A stretch of 64,000 nt of DNA. It comes from Unio delphinus (lineage: Eukaryota; Mollusca; Bivalvia; Unionida; Unionidae). A program made the position numbers and the translations under genes. Shown here piece by piece: positions 13,401 to 25,400 of the stretch. The stretch lies in the NCBI GenBank assembly GCA_029339505.1, contig JAQISU010000026.1, forward strand, positions 3,794,001 through 3,858,000, read 5' to 3'. The notes below the pieces were generated by a model. It ran no database searches, had not been told where the DNA came from, and was given only the letters and a program-made list of their open reading frames with translations. Numbering within the stretch: the first letter of the stretch is position 1; each line of letters starts with the position of its first letter.

Positions 13401-16400
13401 TTCCGAACACATCTGTCAAAGAAATCCCACCAGTTATATTATTAACAATTAACACCCAGACACTTTGAAATCTCTGACATGCATCACTACAATCTTCGAG
13501 CAGTAGATCGTTTCCAGCCGGCAAGCTTTGCTCATTTTAATCTACCCTCGGCTAGGTGGGAAAAAAAGAAGAGAGAACCACAACAAATGCATCACCTTTA
13601 TTTAAAACAAATATCAACATATTAATCACGCCGACTCGTATATTGCAAATTGCTTTTTATTTTTACCCTTCGTAGGCGTACATACAACACTCACCCCATT
13701 TGGAGCCTCTCACCCTTGGTGCTCTAAGAATAGCCATCATACATGTACCGGTGTTTCGACTCGCGATACTAAAATGTTTCTGCCCAAAATATCTTAAGAA
13801 TTATAACTCCAAAATCTTTTTATTTAGTTTGTATTAATATCTTAATTACACAGAAATAAAGCTTGCGTGCGTTTGTAATGTAGATTTTAATGATCATTAG
13901 CAGAAGGTTAAACTGGATTGCAAGATTACTATGTTAATATGGCGGTTCTTTCGGAAAACACGTACACAATCGTGGCTCTACTACATGTATGGCTTTGTTT
14001 TCTGGTGGATGGACATGTATCAAATTGACAAAATAGGCAAGTAATGCCAATTTTTCATTAATTATCCTTTCCGTGGTGTTAGAAAAATACTTGTTTTACT
14101 TCATGGCAGCACGTTGTCATGTGAGCTAACGGTAACTTCGTTACGGACGGGTAAGGGGGGAGTGGGGGCAGCATAATTCTATCTTCACTTGTATGTTTTC
14201 GGACACCTAATCAAAGAATTTAATATGTATTCGGACAACAAAAAAAGTAATTATTTGTTTCAGTCCGAAAACATACGGTAAATACGGTAAATAGTATACT
14301 ACCACTATAAGAAATTATTTCAGTTTAATCTCTCTATTAGTTTATATTCAATTCAATCAGATAAAATGAATAGTATTGGAAGTAAAAGAAAGCGTTCTGC
14401 TTATGATGCAGCATTCAAGCTTAACGATGCTGCATATGCAGAAGCAAAGAACAATTGTGCTGCAGCATGCAAATACGTGCTATGCAGATGGCGAAAAATT
14501 ATAAATATAAGTTGGCAGATTCAAAATTTGTTGCATCAGCATGCTGGTGTTCTCGTTTTATGAACCGGACTATCGGATGACCATGATGACAATGACGACA
14601 TATATGATGAAAGCACGCCCATAACAGAAGCCGAGTTTTGTGAACTGTTTTGCAAGTCTGATACAGAGCCCGATTTGAAGGATTCTAAAAGTGATTGAAC
14701 TTGCATAATTCATGATTTTAGAATGAGGTATAAATAAAACTCCATTAAGACTTAACACTTTAGAATTGTGTTTATTTCAACATATAAATTAGCTTTCTTA
14801 CTTTCATTTTATATAATAATGTGATCTGCCTAAATAAACGTATTCAGAACTCACTTTGTGCATCTTGTGATGTACTGGTGGTCTAGAAATTGTGGGTCGG
14901 CTTATACGCAAGTCATGCACTTTATAACAGTTTTACTAATTCAGTTTGGGGTGTCGGCTTATACGTGAACGGGCTTATGCGCGAGTATATACGGTATGTA
15001 ACACTCACCTGCTTTCTGCAGTCGGTAGCCAGATGTTTTCTCCCGTTTTAAGTGATCATCTACAGTGACCACTCAGTCTTTTGCTTCATGAGGAAGCATT
15101 GTTTATATAAAGGAATATCATATGAATCCATGTGCAAACATTTTCTATCTTGCATGTACTCACTGTTCTATGTTTCCAGTGTAACTCAAATGTGTCACTG
15201 TGTCCAATTTAAAAGTGAGGAAAGTTTTATTTACTAAAAGAGGCTTGAAGCAATTAATTTGCTGGATGGTGGGACAAGTAGTTGTGTTATCCTAACAGAT
15301 ATGACAGTCAATTTTGTGCTAGTTTGATGTATAGTATAGTTCCAAATCTTCATTTATATGCCTGTGAATTAATGCTATCTCAAAAAACAAAAGTTCATCT
15401 TTGAGAAGTGAAACAAGTTACAACCATATTCATTAGGTCAGCAGTCATTCAATATTGAAAACTTGTCTGTAAAGGCAGTTGAGGATTGGTTCATGGGTCA
15501 CATAATAGCCATGTATGTCTTCTTTTGATTTGATATTCAACAAAGGCTTCTCAAGTAAGCACAGACTGTTTTATGATTAAGCTGAGCAACTAACTAATGT
15601 CGATATTGCTTTGAAAGTGTGAAAATACTAAGACCAGTGTATGTTTTATGTCAGTAATAATCAATGTATGGGGTGGATTAAAGTAAACAAGATGCAGTAA
15701 TTTGGTGTAAAACAAACATTTGGAAGAGAACAACATATACTTGTTATTTACAGTTTTGTTGTACAGTGCACATAAAACAATCTTGATAATGTAATAATAA
15801 TAATAATAATAACAATATATAGATAAAATTATTTACAGAGGTCACCTATGTGCAAAGGACAGTTTCACTTTTTCTCATTAATGGTCACCTGTGACAGGTT
15901 TTCACTTTGTGTTTTCTAAAGGCCACGATAACTCTATTTTTCAATATCTATATTATTTCAAGTCAGAATTGTTTCTTTTTCCCTCCAGGAGTCAGTATCA
16001 TCAACCAGAATGAATTGTTCTCGAGGAAAAAAAACAATACAAACAAATAATGAAGATAAATGCTCTTTTAAAAATACAACTATTTCATATAATTACTCCA
16101 ACTTTTCCACAAAAGCTTGCTCTTTTTTTACTTAGTAATTTATTTTCCTTTCAATATTTGCTGTTAAAACTATGTTTATATTGGCAACTATATATATATA
16201 TATATTTAGCTATTAAAGAAAATTATCAGTTACTTGCATTTTGTGTTTAGACCATTCAACTTTGAATACAGTATAAACATTTATCAATAAACCTGTCTGA
16301 TTAAAGATACTCAGGTATATCAATGACAACAATAGTCATAAGGTCACAACAACAAGCTCATTATTTCTGTAAATGATCTGCAAAAGTTTAAAAGTATAAT

Positions 16401-19400
16401 TCCATTCTAAACAATGACATTTGATTAAGGCAAATATCAGGCCAAAACTCTCAAAACTTTTCTGAAACACTGGTGAAACACATATGCAGTAATTCAAAAT
16501 AACTGATTTAATTTCTCAACCAAAGCCTAATGTTTTTCTTGGTAGACTGCCAAATGTATAAGTGACATGTCTATTGTGCAACTGCAAAAGAACTGATCAC
16601 CACATAGTATATGCTCCTAATAAAGACACAGAACAGTTAATTTCACAATCAACAAAGAGTTTTACCTAACTTTAAGAATACTTCTTCCAAGGTGGTCATG
16701 GAAACTCCATAATTCACAATCCCAAGTTCTTCTGCAACAGTCATACTATTTGAGTTTATTCTCTCAAGTGTAGAAAACATTTCTGAAATGAAAAGTCAAT
16801 AGAATATAGAATAGCTGAAATAAACTGTAAATGTGCATGAGATTCAATTCTTTTTTCAGCAATGTAAAATAAGACACTTCAGTGGGTTTTTTTTTTAAAT
16901 GAGGCGTTAAGTAGAAATGTACTTCATAAATATACTAGATATTCCTGACAATGATAAGAATTTTTAAAATCAAGTTTACTAGTTACATTTGTATAAACAA
17001 GAGTCCCTCAAAAAACTTGAGATTCTATTGTCTGAAAAAACATATTTTCCCCAGAATCCAAGATAAGACTGTTCCTTTGTTTTCATATCTGCTGAGTGTT
17101 GAAACCATTGCTGATATTCTTGATTGATACTAAGATTTTCAAATTAGCCAATATTGTGGCCATGTTGGATGCAAAATTGTCATGTCTTCTGGTGAAAACC
17201 CCATGTCCATATGGCTTTATGTTTATTAAGTGAAGCAATTACAGATTTTCAAGATGAATGCCATAGCAGCCATACTGGATGTCATAAGATCAGTGGAAAG
17301 CTGGATTTGTGAGTTACTGGATGTATCATCAAAGAAGAATTCTTGTAAATATTGTAGCTGTTTTGATATCAGTTACAATTTGTGTAATTTACCGATGGTT
17401 TCAAATATTACAAGTACACATGTCATTAACAACTTAGTTGTTTCTTTGTATTTTACATTCTTGTTTTAGGCCATCTCATTCAAGTACCTACACTAGTAAA
17501 GGGTGTGTAATATTTTGATTGGTTGCAAAAGCTTGTAAATAATGTACAGTTAGCACTTCTTAATAAATGAAGTAGTCAAATATTTATTCATTGCATTTGC
17601 TAATTATTTATGAAAAGCAAATTTTGTAGTAAATTATGTTTCTCCGAGAATACTTACCCAATCACATTACTTTAGGGATATTAGCCTGCTACCTCGCGAA
17701 TCCAGCCCTACCAAAAGACGAAAATTCGTCTTTCCTGTCTATGTAATATAGACAAAGGGCAATAACTCTTGCCCCTTACCTCCCCTTGCTACCCGCTAGG
17801 TGTCGCTGCTTCTTTAGTTTTTAAGCTGAGCGGTATATAAAACACGAGGATGCTCGCATGGCGGGGTGGTTGGGAGGGTTTCTTAGTAATGTGATTGGGT
17901 AAGTATTCTCGGAGAAACATAATTTACTACAAAATTTGCTTTCTCCTTTGAATACGTTCCCCAATCACATTACTTTAGGAGAATAAGTAATAGGAGGAGG
18001 GAATGCGGAGCATCCGACCTCCACCCCGGGTATCCTCTAGGGAATGATGGTTGGATTCCCCATGTGAATGATAACCCGGTCTCCTAATTTTCAATCAGCA
18101 ACACAGCCCAGGGTCACGTGATATGTGACCCCTTTATACGGTTAAGAAGATAGTTATTGAAATCTTCTTACCTACAAAAATTTATCTGGCGAATCCAGCG
18201 AAGCTAATAGGCTGTGCTGATTGTTGCACATGGGTCTGGTGGGCGTCTGGGCTGCCCAACACCGGACCTACTAGAATCAATGTTTGCCTCTGCGAGTACA
18301 AACTTGAAGAGAAAACTGTAGAAGGTTGACTCTGCATGTCAGCCAACAGCTTCTATAAGGTGACTGATTTGCGAATCCTCAGAGTACGCCGAGCGTATAA
18401 CCCACTTCAGCCATGAAGCAAGGGCTTGAATGGTGATATCTCATGTCCCAGCTATCACCAGAAGAAAGAGGTGCTTGTATGTGACCTGACTCACCTCTAT
18501 GCATTGAAATGGTGCTAGAGTGCACAAACAGGATCTTACATGGCTGATGATCCTGACTTATCTATAAAGAAAGCGAGCTAATGACGACTCGTTGATCGCC
18601 AATGTATGGTAATCTATTTTGGACTACGAAGCCTGGCTGCGTCAAGAGGACCATCAAACCCTCTGATCGGAATGGAAGAGAGTTCGGGTCACTAGAAAGG
18701 ACATGTAACTCGCTCACCCTGCATGCTGAATCTAAGACTATCAAGAAACCCAATTTGTATGATAGTAGCTTTAACTAATCGTGGGTTAAAGACTCAATAC
18801 TGTCTGAATTGAGTCATGTTAAAACCCAGGACAGATTCCATTTGGAAACAGGGTGAGGGATATAAGTCGATTGAATTTTTAAAGTGTCTAAAAGATCTGA
18901 CAAATCTTTGTCATGGCTGATAGCACATGTACCAGAATGGCGGAATGTGTCTGATATCATGGAGCGGTAGCATTTGATAATAACTGGAGCCAGCTGTTTC
19001 TCCTCGAAAAGCCAGAGAAAAGTTGGCCAGTTGAGGGATTGTGACACTCAGAGGAACAATGTGAATGATATGGTACCAGTCCCTGAAAACATGCCACTTG
19101 CCCTCGTAAACCTTCAGAGTAGAGGGCCTTCTTGCTCTCGAGATTCTCTCCGCAATCAAAGATTTAAATTGTTTGTCTTGCAAGGCTGTCTGGACAAGAG
19201 CCAAGCTTGAACATAAAGACGGTCCGGACAGGGGTGGAACACCCCTGGCCGCGGTTGCTTGCGAATACTTGTGCTGACTGTAATCTTCCTGGGTAGATCT
19301 ATCGCCTAGATTGAGTAGATCGGAGACCCAGGAGTTGTTCCATCTGAGAGGGGCAATCAGAACCATCTGACAGTTCTGACCCCTTAACTTCTGGATTAAT

Positions 19401-22400
19401 TTCAGTACCAAGACCGTGGGAGGGTAGGAGAATGACCACAACCCTTCCCAGCTGATTGATCGAGCATCCACGACCCAAGCTTCTGGGTCTGGAACCTGTG
19501 AGATGAAAGGTGTACAACTTGCGATTCCACCTTGTTGCAAAAGATCAATCATCGGACGTCCCCAAAGTGTGTCAATTGGAAGAAAGTCCGATTGATGGAG
19601 TGACCATTCTGTGTGAATGACTAGATAGAGTGTCAGCCAAGACATTGAGTCTGCCAAGAATGTGTCTGAATTGTACATTGAGGTGGAGATTGTCGAACCA
19701 ATGTAGAAATTGCCAGCTCAGATTGCACAGGTCTGGTGATTGGTGTCCCCTTGTTTTGAGGCAAGGCACCACCACAATGTTGTCTGACATAATGAGGGCA
19801 GTTTGTAATAAGAGTTGATCCTGCCCAAAATGAAAGGCTTTGATGACAGCCGTTATTTCTGAAAGGTTGATGTGGAAAGGGGCACGCCCCTGGCACCCAC
19901 GTGCCGCTGACAGTATCGAAGTCCAGCAACAGGTGGGCAAACCAACCGTAGGTACTAGTGGCGGAACATACCGTTATCCCCGCTTGGGGTATCTCCAGAG
20001 TAATCCCTGTGGACAGCCCACAGGGGGTTGTGCCACTGACTCAAGAATGATCGTATCTCTGGCGTGAGCATGACTGTTTTCTGGGATCGAAGGGATTTGA
20101 AAAGGGCGCAATTACGCTAGCAACGTCCTTTGTAAAGGGCGCATAAAGGACGGCTGAGTGGGATCTAGTCTGCTGCCGCATTGAATAATCCGAGGATCTG
20201 CAACTCTCTCGCTAAAATGCGCATCCTGTCGGAAACGGACTCTACGAGTGCAAATATCTGGATGATCGCAAACTCGAGGAAGCCTTACCAGATTCAGATC
20301 GGGAGAAACTCCACACCCAGATGGACCAAAATCCGGATTGGACAGAGATCAGACTTTATCCAGTTCACGAGAAAGCCTATATGATGTAAGGTGATATAAG
20401 ATCGTTTCTGCCTTTGAGCAGAGTAGAACTTGACAGATGTTTCTGGAGGATGTCGTCCAAATATACTGCCGACGCAATAGATGAAGTCGAGCGGAACAGG
20501 GTGACGACGTAATCCATAACCTTGGTACTAACCCAAAGGCTTAAATTGAGGCCAAAAGGTATGACATGGAACTGATAAACCGAGTCCCGACAAGCACAAC
20601 GGAGAAATGTCCGCTACTCGTGGGATATGGACGTGAAATGTGCGTCAGTCATATCTAGCCAGCTTATGATGGGGTTTAAGCGACGTGCCCTTCAGACATG
20701 CGTCACGACATATCAGGTCTAGGTTGGCAGAAGCAGTCAGCGCATTGGCCATGGAATGGTGAGCTGCCCTGTTAAGAACCCTAGCTAACCGGGCCGTCGA
20801 TTCCCAAGCATGTTCATTGCCAGATTTTTCAGCGATCCTGAAATGGCTAGGGAGGCTAGGTCTAACAGTGAAGACGTAGCGACTACATTTTGAACCAGCT
20901 TGGACTTGGCATTGAACACAGTTTTGTCCACTTTATAAGACAATGGAGCAGACATATGGACTGCTGCCATGTTTTTATCCAGAGCCGGGACCTCAGTACT
21001 GAACGCATCGGAGTGAGTTTTGTACCATCGACCTGAAAACGACGCTGGTACTTGGCTTTCAGAAAAGAACGCCTTAGCATTTCCTGGATCCCCTATACGT
21101 GTCGACAGACGGTCATAATTTCCTTAATTTTTGTCGACTGGGGAAGGAGGCGGAAGGATAGTCTCTTCCCCCTCATCCAGATCGACCGACGCTCTAACCT
21201 TATAGTCGGTAATGGCAGCAGGAGGTGGAGGGCATTCTGAAGGGGCCAACACCCTATAAATTTCCTCCACTGCGGCTTTGAAGCTGAACTCAGTCCGTTC
21301 CATAGTTGGATCTGCATACAGCTGATTTGCCTGCGATTCATCGCACTCACTATGTGCATAATCTTGCTCTGGTAAAGCATCCATATCGGGGTAATGCATA
21401 CCAGGTGGCATAGATGACTCGATTCCGACATCTCTGATAAAGGCATTCACTCTCCCTTGTGGATGAGCTGTTAGCCTATGGACGGCCGGCAATGCCGAAT
21501 GAATTGATTGGCATATGTTTGGCCTGAATGACTGCGACGGGCCGGCTATGACCGGCACCGAACGCTCGAATGGTTGGGTTGGATCGAGAGATTCATCGCC
21601 AACATCTGTGTCATGGTAGTGATATGTAACCGGTAGTACGGATTGACAGATGGAAACATCACTAGAATCTTCGTCAATCTGATTTGTGCGGATTGCGGTA
21701 TGATAAAAGTCCCTGTGCTGGTACAGCGGTACAGTCGGACGGACTGGTATATGACTAAAATCTCCATACGGTTGGACGACCGGTGCCTGTTGGGCTGGAC
21801 GGCCGGAGCCAGATGGACGGTCAGTGCCGGCAAGTGTCGGCTGGAAGCTTGGCTGGACGACCGGTGCCATTTGGGCTGAACGGTCATTGCCGGATCGACG
21901 CCCGGTGCCGGTTAGTGCTGGCTGGAAGGTCGGCTGGATGACCAGTGCCATATGGGCTGAACGGTCATTGCCGGATGGACGCCCGGTGCCGGTTGGTGCC
22001 GGCTGTAAGGTAATAATAATTACATAATGCTTATGTAGTACGGTCAGCACTGCGCGCTCATCTACCATTCGCTCAGAGGGAATGTTGGTTCTGGTACAGC
22101 TTGCATATCTGTACAGCATACCAGGTGACCTAGATGACGCAATTCTGTCATAATTGACACTTTCACTAAATCTCCCTTGTGGAGAAGCCGTGAACATATG
22201 GACGGCCGGCACTGCCGGCTGATTGAACTGGCGAATGGTCGGCCTTAAAGTCCTGTTCTGGTAAAGCTGCCATATCTGGGTAGCGCATACCAAGTGGCAT
22301 AGATAACTCAATTCCGTCACCTCTGATAATGTCACTAATTCTCCCTTGTTTTAAAATCACACCATCACGTATTTGACGTGACGGGAGGTGTACACCGGCA

Positions 22401-25400
22401 ATACTGACTGATTTGTCTGATATATGGTCGGCCGGAATGTCGTCGAAGGTCCGGCTATGACCGGCACCTGCCTCTCGAATGGTCTGATTGGACGGAGATT
22501 CATCTATAATATTTCTCTCATGGTAGTGATATGTAACCAGTAGTGTAGATTGACTGACGGGTACATCACTATAATCTCCGTAAATCCGATGTACAGCCGG
22601 TGCAGGTTGATGCCGGCTGGATGACCGGTGCCATTTGGGCTGAACGGTCGTTGCCGGATGGACGGCCGGTGCAGGTTGATGCCGGCTGGAAGGTTGGCTG
22701 GATGACCGGTGCCATTTGGGCTGAACGGTCGTTGCCGGGTGGACGGCCGGTGCCGGTTGATGCCGGCTGGAAGGTTGGCTGGACGACCGGTGCCATTTGG
22801 GCTGAACGGTCGTTGCCGGATGGACGACCGGTGCCGGTTGATGCCGGCTGGAAGGTCGGCTGGACGACCGGTGCCATTTGGGCTGAACGGTCGTTGCCGG
22901 GTGGACGGCCGGTGCCGGTTGATGCTGGCTGGAAGGTCGGCTGGACGACCGGTGCCATTTGGGCTGAACGGTCGTTGCCGGATGGACGGCCGGTGCCGGT
23001 TGATGCCGGCTGGAAGGTCGGCTGGACGACCGGTGCCATTTGGGCTGAACGGTCGTTGCCGGGTGGACGGCCGGTGCCTGTTGACGCAGGCTGGAAGGTC
23101 GGCTGGCCGGCCGGTGCCATTTGGGCTGAACGGCCGGTGCCTGTTGATGCAAGCTGGAAGGTCGGCTGGCCGTCCAGTGCCATTTGGGCTGAACGGACGG
23201 TGCCGGATGGACGGCTAATGCCGGTTGGTGCCTGCTGAAGTGCCGGTGTCGGCTGGACGGCCGGCGAAAGTGCATATTAAAATGGATCCAATTGATCCAG
23301 CATAGACTCCATGCGTCCGGACTTACAGGCCCGAAAGCCATGCACGGACCTGCGGTGAAATTTACATCCACTGGGCAGCCTAAACCATGTCAACATAATT
23401 TCCTCCATTTCCACATTGCCAACACCCATTTTGCCATTCATGCCTTCGTTGTCGACTTTGCTACTGAAACGACAAAAGAAGAGAACAAAGCACAAATTAA
23501 AAAATTCAGCATATTATTAATTCGATAATACTATAACCGTTACTAACGGAGTAGTCAAATTATTCCGTGCCATGTTAACTCTTAATGACAACACTAGTTA
23601 TCGCCGTGAGCGTGTTGCAATGGTTCGTTCAAGACGAAGTCTATTGAAACGAAAAAGATGATAAACAAAGCACAATTAGCAATTCAACACGCTATTAAGT
23701 CGCTATTACCATAACCATAACTAACGGAGAAAGCGAAATGATTTAGTGTCGCGTGAACTCGTGACTACAACACGAATTCCGCCATTAAATAGTCGCAACT
23801 GGTCGTTCAGAGACTAAGTCTACTGAAACGAAAAATAAAAAGATAAACAAAGCACAAATTTAACAATTCAGCACGCTATTAAGTCGCTATTCCATAACCG
23901 TAACTAACGGAGGAAGCGAAATGATTAAGTGTCACGTGAACTCGTGACTACAACACGAAGTCCGCCATTATATAGTCGCAACTTGGTCGTGCAGATTTTT
24001 TGAAGTCTACTGAAACGACAAAGCAGGTAAATAAAGCACAAATTATCAATGCAGCACGTTATAAATCGCTAATATCGTAAACGTTACATACGGAATAAGC
24101 GAAATTATTGAGTGCTACATGTATTACATGCTAGTACCGCCATAAGCGTGCTTGACCACGTTGCAACCTGGTCCGAAGTCTAGAAAAGGTGACAAAGTCA
24201 CTCAAATTGGAAAATATTGTAAAATAACGTATACGACCTGTAGAGGAATGATTATCCAACACTAATTCCAAATTTAACTTCGGATGGTCAGAATTTACAC
24301 TAAGATGGCTTGGATTCATGGGAGGTCTAATTGTACGTGTTTTCGCGTACAGCGAAGCTAAAAAACTAAAGAAGCAGCGAAACCTAGCGGGTAGCAAGGG
24401 GAGGTAAAGGGCAAGAGTTATTGCCCTTTGTCTATATTACATAGACAGGAAAGACGAATTTTCTTCTTTTGGTAGGGCTGGATTCGCGAGGTAGCAGGCT
24501 AATATCCCTAAAGTAATGTGATTGGGGAACGTATTCAAAGGAGAAATAAAAAAGCACAACTAAAAATAGGTTGCATTGTTCATTTGATGCCCAAAATATA
24601 TCTAAAACAGGATCAGAAGATTACTGACAATGAGGGCTGCAATTTCACCAAGTGGGCTGATAGTGCTTACATGGGCAGTTGACATGTCAGCTTGTGAATA
24701 CAAATTCATACACACTACAACTATTAAGTTTTGTTTTTTTAAAGCTATGACCACAGAGTTGTTATATTTTCTCTAAATGTTAGTGTCATTTATCTCTTCT
24801 TTTACAGACCACATAAACAAGCTCACTTTCTCTGCAAAAAAATGACAAGTCATTGTACAAACAGTATTCTCAGATCTCTCCCTGCTCCTAGGAACCACAC
24901 CCAGATTTATAACTTACAAAGTGTTCATAGCAACATCCCTAAATGGGCATTATATGCAAATTAATCAATGCAGTCAGTATGGATACCAGGGTCTCTATTT
25001 AGGAAAAAAAACTATTGAGTCTTAATTTGGAAATCATTAGGATCCCCACCCAAGAGAGTCAAGGTGACTCAGTGGTAAGGTACTGGAATTGTTACCAGTT
25101 GCAGGTTTGATTGTAACCATCTGATCAGGCTGGATCCTTGTACATGTGTAGATCTCAACCATTAATGGGTTTATCTGAGATCCAGAGGAAAAAGTTTACA
25201 TACTAAATCTGATCATAAATATAGCTCACAAGATCACTAAATCAGATGCAAGATTACGAAATTAATACATACATATGTGGTTTGTAAATGAATTCATATG
25301 TGATCTCAAAGTCATATGCAAAGTTACCTAATTAATATCAATAGATGTTCTCCTAAATCAATTTGATTTGCTGTCTTGACAATATAAGCCTAAATATCCA

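Larger units (their letters stand above)
11147..14994 (+). mobile_element. Pogo/Tc1-type DNA transposon with nested second element
   Basis: Left end CCGTATATACTCGCGTATAA; right end, reverse complemented, CCGTATATACTCGCGCATAA. TA follows the right end (14995-14996), and CA precedes the left end, probably a mutated TA. A sub-terminal GGCTTATACG motif recurs near the right end. The right arm carries a plus-strand transposase remnant (14366-14698). About 2 kb in the middle (12.24-14.28 kb) is a separate TA-flanked element. Tc1/mariner-pogo superfamily is inferred from the TA flanks and the N-terminal HTH. Confidence 0.8.
20785..23371 (-). pseudogene. DIRS gag-like region with duplicated modules
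   Basis: Two long minus frames, 22166-23371 (401 codons) and 21124-22335 (403 codons), overlap, and a shorter one (20785-20970, [20 protein letters not shown]) follows. They are Pro/Ser/Gln-rich. A module with [40 protein letters not shown] and PEQD occurs in the first frame and again as [37 protein letters not shown] and PEQD in the second, so part of gag is duplicated. No zinc knuckle was seen. Function is inferred only from its place upstream of RT. The correct original frame is uncertain because the 81-bp repeats are open in several frames. Confidence 0.6.
17614..24546 (-). mobile_element. DIRS-like tyrosine-recombinase retrotransposon, near full length, decayed
   Basis: DIRS elements are retrotransposons that use a tyrosine recombinase instead of a DDE integrase. 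They carry inverted terminal repeats (ITRs) and an internal complementary region (ICR). All these parts are here, coding on the minus strand: 5' ITR (right), tandem leader repeats, gag-like region, RT with YLDD, RNase H, tyrosine recombinase, ICR, 3' ITR (left). The outer limits are set where ICR complementarity to each end stops. The two ends share a terminal AAA, and no target duplication is seen, as usual for DIRS. Stops and frameshifts show the copy is dead. It sits in the intron between exons 11 and 12, in the same sense as the ABCA gene. The interior is much more GC-rich than the surrounding intron. Confidence 0.9.

Noticed and set aside
22600..23238. 212- and 169-codon plus frames in the DIRS region
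   Set aside because: Shadows of the GC-rich 81-bp repeat opposite the gag-like minus frames.
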